DNA of 64,000 bases from Sisyra terminalis. Lineage: Eukaryota > Arthropoda > Insecta > Neuroptera > Sisyridae. The stretch is from positions 53,209,080 through 53,273,079 of the forward strand of contig OY292276.1 of the NCBI GenBank assembly GCA_958496175.1, read 5' to 3'. Each line of letters starts with the position of its first letter. Within the stretch, counting starts at the first letter, position 1. The notes beneath the pieces are model-generated. The model made no database searches. It was not told the DNA's origin and saw only the letters and a program-made list of their open reading frames with translations. Position numbers and translations under genes: made by a program. Positions 12,097 to 23,595 of this stretch are shown here, one piece after another.

Positions 12097-12613
12097 CACC
12101 TATCCCCCGATTTACACGATACTCGTTTTACACGATTTCGCTTTTACACGGTTCATAAACTTATGAAATTCGGAAAATTTCTAAAAATGTATTTTTGGTT
12201 ACATAATCATATCCACAATACATATGGTGAAATTATTTTTGAGTTTCTTTCATTTGGCATCACTGATTGCAACAACAAGGGATTCCTCTTTCTGATAGTT
12301 CCTCAAAGTGATAGCGTATAAATTTCGAACATACCTGAATTTGTTAAGTTTCAGCAGGTACTTTTTGAAAAATTTTTAGTTTCTATTTATGTTTTCATTT
12401 TTAGAATAAGTTCATTTCGACATCACGCCATTTTTTGGGCAAACTATACCTAGTTTAAAGTTTCTGGATATGATTTAATCTTGTTCCATTTGAATAAATG
12501 ACTTAATTGTGCAGTTTTTTTCGTTTTACACGGTTTTATATAGGAAAAATAAAGATTTCATTTTACACGGATTTGTCTGGAACCTATCTTCTGTGTAAAT
12601 CGGGGGATAGGTG
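12097..12613. mobile_element. pogo/Tigger-like MITE, 517 bp
   Basis: 22-bp terminal inverted repeats start CACCTATCCCCCGATTTACA and are flanked by a TA dinucleotide at 12095-12096 and 12614-12615. Subterminal TTTTACACGG motifs recur, and GGATTTGTCTGGAACCTATC is close to the subterminal sequence typical of Tigger elements. This indicates the pogo branch of Tc1/mariner. There is no transposase frame, so movement would depend on an enzyme in trans. Confidence 0.85.
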
Positions 12614-12615
12614 TA

Positions 12616-13954
12616 CACCACAAAAGTTAAACTTTAGCTAAGTAAAAACTGTCTTTGTTTTTGGAATAATTGAACTTTATCTTGAGATCTTAAGATCAAA
12701 AAGGTTATAGGTTTGTGTAGGATGAAATCATCGATTAAATTCTATGTATGACTCGTTTATTTTGAAAGTGGCGTAAGTCCATTTCAAGGACGGTCTATAT
12801 GGTGATTCTTCTTCTTGTAACTAAAACAATATATGTTAATTATTTAACTGCTAAGTTTTCAGAAATTACTGATTTCGTTTTTGTTGTTATGGTTCGTTTT
12901 TTTTTTTATTAACCATTTATTATACATTATTATAAACAAAAATTAACCATAGTTCCTATGGTTAAAAATGATAACACTATATAGGGATTGTTCTTGAAAT
13001 GAACTTAACTGACTTTCAAAATAAACGGCGCATATAAAAGATGCATTTCTTAAATATCTTACCTTACATTGTTCTATTAGTATAATTTATAAATTTTATT
13101 TTTAACCCTTAATGAGTTAGTACATTTAAATTTATAACTATATAACATTTAGTACATGAGAAAAATGGGAACAAAATACTTTTACATTTTAACCCCAATA
13201 GCTTTAAAACTAGTGACCTAAAAATGTATCTAAATGATACAAAAAAAATACCATTTCTTAAGGGCCAATTAGCCCTTTTCCAAAAAGGTACAATAAAAAG
13301 AAATATCATTAGTCAATACCTTTTTCTTGCTACAAAATTGACTTCAAACCAATAAAGTCAAGAGCTTGAATTTTTCTTCGCTGGATTTCCTATAAACAGC
13401 AAATGTTACATGTTATTTTATGTAATGCATTTTTGTCTCTCACTTCTCAATTTTTTATTTCAACCCTCGCTAATTCCTAGAACAGTTTGAGGCAAACATG
13501 ATGGTAATATTACCTTATATTCCCTTACTTTATATCGCTTTAAAACTTTGTGTAAGATTGTTGAGCTTTTACGGTTTTCCTGTAGAGCAGTAGTTGAAAG
13601 CTCTATGTTTTTCTTTTTGATCATCATTTATTTTTATTTGAGGAAGTTTTATATAATTTTATCTTCTTTTTACTGTTCTGTAGTAGTTCCATATTTTAAT
13701 TTTCAAGTTTTTCTCAGGTTTTTACTTGAAAAAATTGTATTTTTGTAAAAATATTTAGGAAAGGATTTTTTTTGAAATTATTCAATCAAATATTTAAGAA
13801 AAATTAAAGAATAGTCGATTGATACATTATATTGGAATATAGTTTTCTGCAACTGATTTATAACTCAGTTTCAATAGAAAGATATAAATTGGTAATATAA
13901 AGAATGTCGCTATTTGTACGTGTTGAAAGAACATACAATTGACTATTTAGACAT
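12616..13954. other. Spacer, nothing recognised
   Basis: A+T-rich DNA. Two 66-codon frames (13109-13309 minus, 13548-13748 plus) are hydrophobic low-complexity translations of T-rich sequence. No termini or RNA structure are identified. Confidence 0.55.
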
Positions 13955-16093
13955 TAGGGTTCCCCAAGCTAAAAAACACAATTTTTTTTCGAATTTTGAT
14001 GCGCATATCCTCTTTTTTCTTTCTATTTGACCCAAATAACTAAAATATTAAATTTTATCGCTATCGAATAACGATAACCCGTGCCGATTTGATCTCAAAC
14101 TTTTAATATAAAAATTAATGTAGAAACCATACAGGAATATAAGATCTTTGTTAATTTAGTAAATAAGACACTACTTTGTCTGTATCTTATATTTATTAAG
14201 TCTTTATTATTAAACGGACATTATTTAGTAGCTTTTCTTTTCAACGTTGACTTTTTCCAGTTAGAATATAACTTGTTTAAAAAAAATTCATCGATGATTT
14301 TCTCTGAAATTAAAAATGAGCCTAACTTGATCATATATCTTAGTAATAAATAAAATGTATATTATTACTTGCCAGATTAACCGTAAAATGAGTCACTAAG
14401 TTCTTCTTTGAATAGGATATAGCGTTTATTGGTTGTATAAATTTTACTTTTGGTTTTTGGTCTTCATCATCATCAACGGACAAGATTGACAATACATCTA
14501 TTAAATACTATAAATTCTGGAAGAACTTCTATAAAGCTGATTTTGAGATCCATTTGTCTATTTTTTCCTAAGCTTTCATGGCCTTTAAAAAGCATAAAAA
14601 ATCACCAGGTAAAGTGTTTTTAAAACTAAATTGTATTGCAGCCAATGTTTAGCGTTGGATTTCAATAGTTAATGCCAGTAAATTAATTCTCAATAGTCAT
14701 CTTTAGTGATTTCTTTAGTTAACTCAATTCAGTAAAATTCTAACATTTTGTTCATTTCTGATACATTGAGGCATGAAAAGTTTTCAGTACTACTCTGTAT
14801 TTTCTTGAAATCAATATTTTTCCAATTTTCATGGAAATTTGTCTACAAGCAAATGTCAAGACATTTTAATAGTCTGACTAATTTTTTCTTCAATCACGCC
14901 TTTGAATACTAATTTATAGACGTGATGGCAGTACGTAAAATGGAGCATTTCTTTACTTAGTTTCTGCTCAAGAAGCACAGATGTTCTCATTAATTCAACT
15001 TATATGTGAAGCAGTAATATCACAACAAAGAATTTGCACTTTATTTTCAAGATTCCAGTCAATCTTGGCGTTCCAAACTGCCTTTGACTGTTCTCCTTCC
15101 TGGAGAGTTGTCCAATTTTGGTAGAGCGATAGGTTGTTCTTTAATACCATATGAAATAACTATCAGTAAACGTTCTTCTTTTGATTTTCATGCATTTAAA
15201 GTCAGGAAAATTTACCATCCTAATGGACAGTTTCAGTATCAGGTACTCATTTTGGGAAACGACTTTTATAACTTCTTGTGCTCTTTTCACTTTTCCCTAC
15301 AAATTTTTTGAATGGAGGAATTACTTATGAGAAATTCATCATTGTTAAGTCCCAGTACCTCAATAGTTACTTCAGTAGTAAACACAATTTCTTATACTGA
15401 ACTGATGCCTATCTAATATTACCACTAATTTTGAAGTTATGAAATTTCTTCTAGTTAAACTTTTATTAGTATCAAATTGTGTGCTAATAACTGAGATGGA
15501 AAAATTTGCTTATAAATCCATTATTTCAGAATCAGAAACACAAGTTTATTTGTAGTAGAATTTAGATTTTATTTCTTGTAAATTTCCCTAAGTTTAATAT
15601 ATGGTCGTTAGTTTTTTTATATAGTTTGATAAGATTTAATCGGTTTCTGTTCTTTTTCTCAATACATAATGCATTCGCGAATAAATTTGCGCATTCATTA
15701 ACAAATAAATTCACTTCACGGATATTATAGAACAAAATTTCTTCAATTTGTCCCTTTTAAGGAAGTTTGGAACCGATTATTTGGTGTTTTACGTTTCCTA
15801 CTAAAAATATTTCCATTTTAAACGACGTAATTTCACCGACATATTGATTGAATGAAAAAAAAGAATTTTTCTTTATTAAACAGATAAGCCATAAAAAGCA
15901 TAAAAATATCCATACGTTAACTTCCGTGCACCTTTGTATACAAGTATTGGTATGTTTTAAACCAAGTCGGCACGGGTTGCAGTGGTTCTAAGTGGTTGCA
16001 TGAAAATTTATTTTCAATCGTTTTAACAACATTCAAAAAAAATTATGGAATATGCGTTGAAAAAAATAAGTTTTGTTTTTTTGGGACACCCTA
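13955..16093 (-). mobile_element. ~2.1-kb DNA transposon with long terminal inverted repeats
   Basis: The left end ATTAGGGTTCCCC and right end GGGACACCCTAAT are inverted. A second pair, CCCGTGCCGA near 14080 and TCGGCACGGG near 15966, makes imperfect inverted repeats of roughly 130 bp. Both subterminal zones contain ATATKCGCATCAAAA/TTGAAAAAAA-like patches. The interior holds a decayed minus-strand coding region (14880-15330). The family is not assigned with confidence; a cut-and-paste DNA element with an unusual transposase is the best reading. Confidence 0.7.
14880..15330 (-). pseudogene. Decayed transposase-like coding region
   Basis: Conceptual minus-strand translation, switching frame several times, reads fragments such as NAKIDWNLENKVQILCCDIT, then NENICASxAETK and FYVLPSRL/CRHHVYKLVFKGVIEEK. 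The order (a CDTT-like acidic site, then a leucine-rich LLEQKL-type segment, then CRHH) recalls a group of unassigned insect transposon proteins with a CRHH motif. Stops and frameshifts are frequent, so it cannot be functional. A 75-codon plus-strand frame here is a shadow. The family resemblance is from memory and needs a translated search. Confidence 0.5.
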
Positions 16094-16347
16094 ATATTTA
16101 TGCAGTTGACTTTTTATGATTACATTCCACTTCTATATGGTAAATGTTTTTAATAAGTATTTTTCGAATTAGCGACCAATGCTGCATTTATAAACAATTA
16201 ATTTATATATATAAGATACATATAAATTGTCAATGGTGTAATATTATATTGTGAAATACTATACAGTACGAGTATGTGCAAATAGCCAACTTTGAATAAA
16301 TACAATATGTATAAATAGCAGATTTGGTTCATGTTCCTTTTAGTAAC

Positions 16348-16611
16348 AGATGATAAAATTCAGATCTCAGCTTTTATTCAATAAGAAGACTATTCAGATT
16401 GTTTAAGATCGGTTTTTTTTATTTAATATTTTTTAATATTCAAATTAGCTACGTTTCGTTACGTATTGTTACTTCATCAAGCTTCTTGAAACACAAAAAA
16501 TATAATATTTTCAATTTAAATTCAATGAAATTGAAAATATATACGTAGCTAATTTGAATATTATATAATATTTAATAAAATAAAAACCGATCTTAAACAA
16601 CCTGAATTGTC
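16348..16611 (-). mobile_element. Hammerhead-type short retroelement (type II), 264 bp
   Basis: It is flanked by a perfect 14-bp duplication TTCCTTTTAGTAAC (16334-16347 and 16612-16625). It begins AGATGATAAAATTCAGATCT and ends CTTAAACAACCTGAATTGTC. The two halves are inverted around 16520-16528: GTTTAAGATCGGTTTTT in the left half returns as ACCGATCTTAAAC in the right. The same element with a longer centre occurs at 57970-58609. There is no ORF. The duplication length supports retrotransposition and the ribozyme motif suggests Penelope-like machinery. Confidence 0.8.
16441..16490 (-). ncRNA. Degenerate hammerhead ribozyme motif (type II)
   Basis: Minus-strand TTGATGA (16480-16474) replaces the required CTGATGA. 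The 5' arm of stem II has changed to GTAACA, so it no longer pairs with CGTAAC, although GAAACGTA is intact. The sisters at 58514-58565 and 58061-58112 show the ancestral form. This copy is predicted inactive and reads as a relic. Confidence 0.65.
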
Positions 16612-16625
16612 TTCCTTTTAGTAAC

Positions 16626-19041
16626 GTTAACATCTGGCAACTTTGCATTTTCAACAATATTGTTACTTGATTCACGGGTAAATTAGGTCATAATGAAAAT
16701 TTACCGACAAAAGAGCAAATTGTACGTTATTAGAATTCAAAGAACAAAAAAATAAAACATGTGAAATACATCAAAAAAAAAATAGAAAATGTAACGTAGT
16801 TAGATATCGATAAAGCTAAAAGGAATATAAGTCTATTATTTTAATGCTAGTAATTTTCTGGAAAATATTCACAGCCCAATACTGAAAAAAGTGACAAATT
16901 GCAAAAATAGGCAATTGAATGAAAATGAAATGATAGTTGAAACCAATGACAACAATCAGTTAGTTCATAATTGAGACGATAATTATTAAATTTGTATTAC
17001 ACTCTTATATTTGTGATTTAATTCTTTGTTCTCTGTTTTTGTCGATACATATATTTGCCAAACCTATTGACATTAAATGCAAAAATTATGTTTAAAATTC
17101 TATTATATTTTAGTTATACTCACAAATTACTAATAACTGGTTCGATAGGCTAATAATAAGGTTAGCTAAAAAAGTTTGGTATACTTTGCAAAAAGGAAAG
17201 TTTATATGCTGGCGGAAATTTTTTTTATTACTTTAAAAAATATATGGTGATAGTTATACCAAAAGTAGTCAAGGTTATAACTGCAACTATAAATTAAAAA
17301 AATAAATCGAAATAATGGTCACTTTTAATTGTTTTCGTTTATCAAATATTTGTTTTGCCTTTTTCATTCGTCTGGCTTTTTAAATCCATTGTTAAACTGC
17401 ACAAAAGTCATTTTAAATCAGTTAAGCTTTTTGTAAATATAATACCTTCATTAAATAAACGTGAAATATATATACGGGATGCATGTAGAATACTAACGCA
17501 GTTTGTACGTCAACATTATATATATAACGAATCTAATATTACGAGTACTTACATTTTTAGTCATTAAACGAAGAAAAAATTTCCTTCCGTATTCTTTTGT
17601 TGATCTCGGAAAACTACGAACAAAAACGTATCCTGCTATTCAAATGATTTATATACAGTCTAATGGAAAAAGCTCTCAATTATTACGAATTATTACAATG
17701 TTATCATATTCGTCACATTTCCTTTCCATTTCATTAATTTAAAACCTTTTGAGGGAAAATATTAGCAAATAAAGAGACGTCGTATAATTAATCCCTTGCA
17801 TCCCATACAATATTTGACTTCTTGTCATTTTGTGATGGTGATTTTCGAGTATAAAATGAGCTTTTTAAATTTATAGATTTCATATTTATTTGCTTGAAAA
17901 TTTTTGAAATTTTTTGATGGGGAAATATTTTTTTATTTTGTGAAGGATTTCAATTTAGTTTCTCTTTTAATTATTCAATTTCTATTTATTTTGAAACGTA
18001 ACAGTTCAAAGAGGTAACTTAGCTCTTCTGTTTTTCTTATGAGAGTTGGGTCGACAAAACTTGAAGATTTTATGCATGTTTAATAGAAAATGTATAGGTT
18101 GAGCTTGAGCTTTCCCTTGAATATATAATATGGTTAATGATCTTATTTCTTTGCCTTGTGATAAAATCATTAAAATTGCAAGCGCACGATATTCACGTGT
18201 TGTAGACGATGAAAAACTTTCCGATAGAGAAATGGAAAAAAAAAACTATTTTATAAGCATTTCATAACTTATTCTCGACAAATATAATAATCAAGTGCAT
18301 GAATCGACTGAATAAAACAAGCATTACAGTTCCATTTGATTTGTGTTGATTTATTTTCATAGTTTGATTAAATTAAAAAGTTATCCACTTTTTTCTCGTG
18401 AAAAACTATGAATAATTGCTTCACTGTTGAATAATGCATGGCACAAAATGTGTCGCAAAAAAATTGAATTTCACTTCTAAATACAATTTTATCACTTGAA
18501 AATTGAATAAAACCAAATGGAAATAATCAGGTTCTATTAAATTGGGAATGTTTGCTCAACAAATGAATCTAATAAAAGGAATAACGATGCTGTTCAAAAA
18601 AATAAAATCAAACGTGACACTGCGCTGGGAATTGGATAAAATTGCCATTTAACTTTTCGTTGATAAGATCGAAATCCAATCGTAGCGTAGAAAGTTTTAT
18701 TGCATTTGATAGTCATTTTCCATGCTACAATATTGAACATAGACAGAATACTGATATTATGTTTGTTACGCTCAGTTACCTTTATATCTGTGTATATAAC
18801 TATATACCTTTATATCCATGTAATATTTAATCGCCACTAATTTTGGTATGTCATCTCAATCGCGATTTCGACTAACGTTTTATGGGAAATTACAAAATAA
18901 AATTTTATGCCAATATGATAATATTTTCCAGGTTAAATGCTTAATATCTCCTTAAATTTTCATCACGAAATATTAATGTAAGGTATATCGGGAAAGCTTT
19001 ATTTCTTTTAGAGGTATCCAACAAATTATTATATAAGAATA
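16626..19041. other. Spacer, nothing recognised
   Basis: A long A+T-rich tract. Frames of 60-80 codons at 17355-17742 and 18642-18830 lack any domain signature, splice context or codon bias distinguishing them from background. 16915-17060 weakly resembles 740-860, suggesting an old shared repeat. Confidence 0.55.
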
Positions 19042-20181
19042 CTAGTAGTTGCCCGTTGCATTCGCAACTAAAGGTATTATCTCAATAAAATGTTTAATAT
19101 GAGATAATGTAGAGTTAATCAACAATCGAAATTTTAAATTTAATAATCAAAGTATTGTCAGTATAAAAAAAGTTTATCTAAAATTATATTAAAAATAAAA
19201 TATAAGTGTTTTTTTTTTATATCATTTTAATGACAATTTAAATAACGTCATTTCACTAAATTAGTAAGAAAGTTTAATACTTATGTAGTACTTATACCAA
19301 ATAAGCGATTTTAAATTTTGATTCGTTTTTCAACAATCAAACTTTTTAAAATCTATTTTATTTTATGAACCAATGTTTGTGTTCTGGAGTAATTATATAT
19401 TCGGCTGAAAAGCATTAAGGTAGCAATTTTTTGCCATATATTTCACTGTCAATTCAAATATGAAATCTTCGATACTAACTTTTTTTCGGTATTTAGTACA
19501 ATTTGAAAACCAATTATTGTTATTGAAAATAAACAAAATATTCGAATTTACTTCCACGTTTTCCACCTATTACCAACAATTTTGTATGTACAATGTCCAA
19601 ATGTGCGAAATCGAATAGCTTTTTAGTCTAACTAAAATAAAGGTCATTATTTTTTTTCGTTTTACATTGTATTTTCAAATATAAGTGCACATTTGTGTCG
19701 ATGAAATTTGGAAAATGTTTTCCTTATACGATGCAAATATATAATAAGAAAGGGTTTTTGAAAATTTCTCCCTTAAAAGAGTGAAAAACGGTAGCAAAGT
19801 TTGTAAATGATAACGTTTAATAAACAATCGAAATTTCAAATTTAATAATCAAAGTCCGTTAAAAGCGAAACGTTATTACTGCTTAATATAAAACAAAGTT
19901 GATTTATTATTAAAAACAAAAACTTAGGGTCCGCTTAAATATTTAAACTCTGATAAGTAGATATATCTGAAAAGATTAAGTTAAGTTTATAAGTGAACAC
20001 TATTTTTTTTGACTTTCACATATTGTAAACCTGAAAATCCGAAATACGTATTCACAAATAAACACATTAGTGAGTGAATATCCTTCTCAACGTTTTGAAT
20101 GCGTAAATGGGGATAACAGAGCGCATGCGCATAGCCCATTCTGCACGGACGCACAGCAAGATAGTCAATTTATATATAAGA
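19042..20181 (-). mobile_element. Diverged Helitron-like element, copy F
   Basis: Its minus-strand 3' end reads CAACGGGCAACTACTAGT and the other end is TC followed by TTATATATAAATTGAC. The end grammar therefore matches the other Helitron-like copies, but the terminal sequence differs. It shares about 100 bp with copy A (2397-2505 versus 19985-20085, TTTCACATATTGTAAACCTG onward) in the same window strand. Because A and F are oppositely oriented as Helitrons, this block was probably acquired or inverted independently. No coding capacity. Confidence 0.45.
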
Positions 20182-20305
20182 AATTACTAAAACTGAAATT
20201 TAGTTTTTTAAAATGCCTTTTAAATTAAAAGTGGATGTTGGTTACAAAGTCTGTGGCTTTTTTTATTTTTACGTTGGATTTTTCAGGATAACTCCCTACT
20301 TTTCC

Positions 20306-20551
20306 TAATTAAGACCAAGCAGCTGGGCAAACCACAGCCCTCGTTGCACTAGGAGCTTTCCGATAATTTCAATTCCAGGGCTTCCAGTAGTTAATGTTTG
20401 TGATGGTTTTCCCATCATCCTCTTACTGTGCTTTTGCCCAGTTGTCCTTTCCATTTTTTTCAGTGATTTTTGTAGACCAATTCCTTGAAGGTATTTTTCA
20501 ATACTGATCTTGTAATTCCAATTACTAGGGTGACAATTGTTATTGTATCAA
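20306..20551 (-). other. Unassigned minus-strand open frame, about 80 codons
   Basis: A stop-to-stop frame without an early ATG translates to NCHPSNWNYKISIEKYLQGI, then LQKSLKKMERTTGQKHSKRM, then GKLLVQRGLWFAQLLGLN before a TAG. Its GC content is higher than its surroundings and it abuts the hammerhead at 20576. I recognise no family. It could be a captured exon, a decayed transposon frame or chance. Confidence 0.3.
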
Positions 20552-20575
20552 AAAACAGTACAAGGTGCAAAACAA

Positions 20576-20625
20576 ATATTACCTGATGATGACAGCCAAA
20601 GATTGTTGAAACGCGTTGTATTAAT
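20576..20625 (+). ncRNA. Hammerhead ribozyme motif (type I)
   Basis: CTGATGA at 20583-20589 is followed by stem II GACAG/TTGTT (20591-20595 with 20103-offset partner 20603-20607, including G.U pairs) and GAAA at 20608-20611. Then CGCG, T and the cleavage-site base T at 20117-offset position 20617. All core bases are present. Stem I pairs ATTAC with GTATT across one T.T mismatch and is weaker than in the 58-kb copies. The ACGCGT stem III palindrome can close only between two molecules. Self-cleavage is plausible but less certain than for the 58-kb pair. Confidence 0.65.
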
Positions 20626-20929
20626 TCAACAATTCATCAATTGTTTATTAATTAATAAAGTATTTAAAAAAACTATAACAAATTTTAAAACGTCTTTTAA
20701 CACAATTTTTTTTCCTATAATATTATTTGTAAACTTAATTATTATACATTTATACTACATTTTTAAATTTAAAAATTAAAATTGAGTATAATTTCAATTT
20801 CAATGAAAAACAGTACAAAACAGGACTTTTATGCGGTGTGTTTTCTATATTTCGTATTTTCGTATTTCATATTTCCGAAGAGTGTTTCGGATTCTTTCCG
20901 GGCAAGGGCGTTATCCTTTTCATTGTTAC

Positions 20930-21779
20930 TAAAGGATGTTTCAATAAGAGCGCAAAATTTCAGTGTCCAATTAAACATGGCTTTTTGTAGCAAAGTATTG
21001 AAATATTTATTATTGATATAGAAAATATAAATTTGGGAATTATGTATGGAATACATTTTTTTTTAATGACCGCCACGACTTTGCTAGAATTTGCTAGAAT
21101 TTGATACCATTTTAACGAAACTTTCAATAACGTTATTGAATACATGTGATGGTATTTCATTTCACTTATTGGCATAAATCTGTAACTTCAGATAATCCCA
21201 CATCCAGATATTTAAAGGCGTTATATCGTCAATGACTAATTTTGGTCACCAAATCAAGAAATGACACGACCAAGAGCAAACTCGTGCAATATCGTCAATG
21301 TTTCACGGACAATATGGTACGTGGCATCATCCTGCTGAAACCACAAGTCGTTAAGATCAATAGCTTCCAAATAAGACACAAGAAAGTGTTATCATATCAC
21401 GATAACGTTCATAATTCACCGTTACTGCATTACCTTCTTCGTTTTCGAAGAAAAACGGTCCAATTGTTCCTCCAGACTATAATGCACACCATACAGTGGA
21501 CCCGTTGTGGATGCATTGCTTTCTGATGAATAATTCGTGAATTTTCTAATCCCCAAATGCGACAATTTTGCCTACTCACGAAGCCATCGAGGTGAAAATG
21601 GCCTCATTACTGAAAATGATTTTGTTGGCAAAATCAGCAGGCTGGTCAAGGATCTTATTGGTGAATTCTCTTAGCTGTTCATGGCCTACTATTTCATGTT
21701 TACTAACTCCGAGCTGACATTATGACTGTCAAATATGGCGCGCAATTCAAATCTTGCGCTCTTATTGAAACCACCTTTA
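20930..21779 (-). mobile_element. Mariner-like element, internally deleted
   Basis: Terminal inverted repeats TAAAGGTGGTTTCAATAAG (right end, minus strand) and TAAAGGATGTTTCAATAAGA (left end) continue into AGAGCGCAARATTT. The TA at each edge fits a Tc1/mariner target. At 850 bp it is shorter than a typical ~1.3-kb mariner. The N-terminal DNA-binding third of the transposase is missing, while the DDE part survives as a broken reading frame (21060-21700). Confidence 0.88.
21060..21700 (-). pseudogene. Mariner-like transposase relic
   Basis: Across frameshifts the minus strand reads ILDQPADFANKIIFSNEA, SRQNCRIWGLENSRIIHQKA, GGTIGPFFFENEEGNAVTV, LNDLWFQQDDATYHIV, DDITPLNIWMWDYLKLQIYA and finally SRGGH. 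This is the order of a mariner-family catalytic domain. The first catalytic Asp (SDEA in relatives) is Asn, at 21600-21614. The second (QQD) is intact, at 21311-21345. The third (PLD) is Asn, at 21212-21229. With at least two catalytic residues lost and several frameshifts, it is dead. Confidence 0.88.
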
Positions 21780-22576
21780 TTTGTAAGCAAAGTAGAAGAT
21801 TATTATGAAATATATTTTTTTTATCTTTTATAATTGAATAATTTTAAAAGTGATACTAGTCCATTTACAATCCATTAATATGCATTATTTTAGTTAAATT
21901 CATCTAAAAAATTGTTATATTAACAATTAACGTATTGACATATCAGTAGAAACATTGGCAGATTTGGTATAATTAATTAATTTTTTTCATTAATTCATCA
22001 ACAGATATGCTAATCTTTAATTTTCTTGAAACACGAAAACATGGACTTACACCATTTTCAAATTAAATGACCCGGATGTTGGTAAACTTTATTGGCACAA
22101 ATTTCAATTTCAAGAGCCAAAGCATCATATTATAATAATTCAAGTACTCAAATACTGAAAAATGATTACGAGACCATCCTTAATTAATATATGTTGTCAC
22201 AATTTTATTTTTATGAATTTTAGGATATTCAAAAAAAAAATAAGATAGTGGTTATACACAATAGGGATAACATTGGTAATTTTAAACTGCGAAAAAGTAA
22301 TTTATTGCTTATTCTCCCCTTAAACAACTAACTTTAGACACGCACAACATTAAAACAACCCTTATTCTTGTTTTATTTCTCTTCAGTTTCACCTAAAAGA
22401 CTTTTATTTCCTTGTATTAAGGAAAAAAATAATAAAAACATAAATAATGAAATGAATTTTCATAAAGCTAATAGTAACTGACAAAAAAGAACCAATTTTA
22501 TTATTAAAGCATGCGACCTGATATCATTTTCCTTCAATTATAATTACAAAAATTGACAAAAAAAAAAAAAAATAAC
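21780..22576. other. Spacer, nothing recognised
   Basis: A+T-rich DNA between the mariner and the tandem duplication. There is an A15 run near 22559-22573. No gene or repeat terminus is supported. Confidence 0.5.
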
Positions 22577-23595
22577 AAGGTACTCAAATAGCTGATGAAT
22601 TGAAGCATTCGTATTTCAATAGACTTCACAAAAGTCTATCAAAGAAAACTAAAAAAAAAAAAATGCTCGAAAATTATACTAATAGTAAATCAATACTTTT
22701 GAAAAGTTTTCCGAACCTAAAACATATGTAGGCGATTGATTTTCATAGAAAATTTTCTAATTTTATATGCAAAAATTGTACGGATCACCAAAAAGAAAAT
22801 CTTTAACTGATTTATTTATATTATCTTATTTCTTTTAGGCTTCTTTACCTCCTATAGTTCTCTCACAATACGTTATCGATTATATAATTCAAAAAACGAG
22901 GAAAATTTGATTTACAAAAATTAAAAAATTCCAATTATTAACGGAAAACAGTATTGCTATTGATATTTTTCTGATGTCCTTTGAAAGGTCAAAATACTTA
23001 TCCAAATCTAATAACATTGGTGCATAGGAAAGATGCTATTTGTTATCCTGTGGGTTTCCTTAAAACCTCCTTACAAGGTACTCAAATAGCTGATGAATTG
23101 AAGCATTCGTATTTCAATTGGCTTCACAAAAGTCTATATTCGAGAAATTATCAAAGAAAATTCAAAAAAATTACGTAAAAAGTAAATCAATACTCTTGAA
23201 AAGTGTTCCGAACTAAAATCATTTGTAGGCGATTGATTTTCTCAGAAAATTTTTCAAATTTCATTTGCGAAAATTGTACGGATCACCAAAAAAAAATATA
23301 AATCTTTAACCAATTTATCTACATCTTATTTATTTTTGAATGCTGAAACCATAATCGGTGTCGGGCCTTATCAATCTCCTATAGTTCTCTCACATTACAT
23401 TATCGATTATATAATTCAAGAAACGAGGATTATTTCATTTACAAAAATTAAAAAATTCCAATTATTAACGGAAAACAGTATTCCTATTGATATTTTTCTG
23501 ATGTCCTTTGAAAAGTCAAAATATAAGTCCAAATCTAATAACATTGGTGCATTGGAAAGATGCTATTAGTTATCCTGTGGGTTTCCTTAAAACTT
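22577..23595. repeat. Tandem duplication of a ~500-bp unit
   Basis: Copy 1 starts at 22577 and copy 2 at about 23075. Both begin ACAAGGTACTCAAATAGCTG and end with GTTATCCTGTGGGTTTCCTT. Divergence is modest and includes small indels: copy 1 lacks part of a TATTCGAGAAATT block and differs around a TTCTTTTAGGC / GAATGCTGAAACC segment. Frames of 65-77 codons in the copies are not conserved between them, so the unit is probably non-coding. The origin (unequal exchange or a tandem element) is undetermined. Confidence 0.88.

Noticed and set aside
21242..21526. 94-codon plus-strand frame
   Set aside because: Antisense to the mariner transposase relic.
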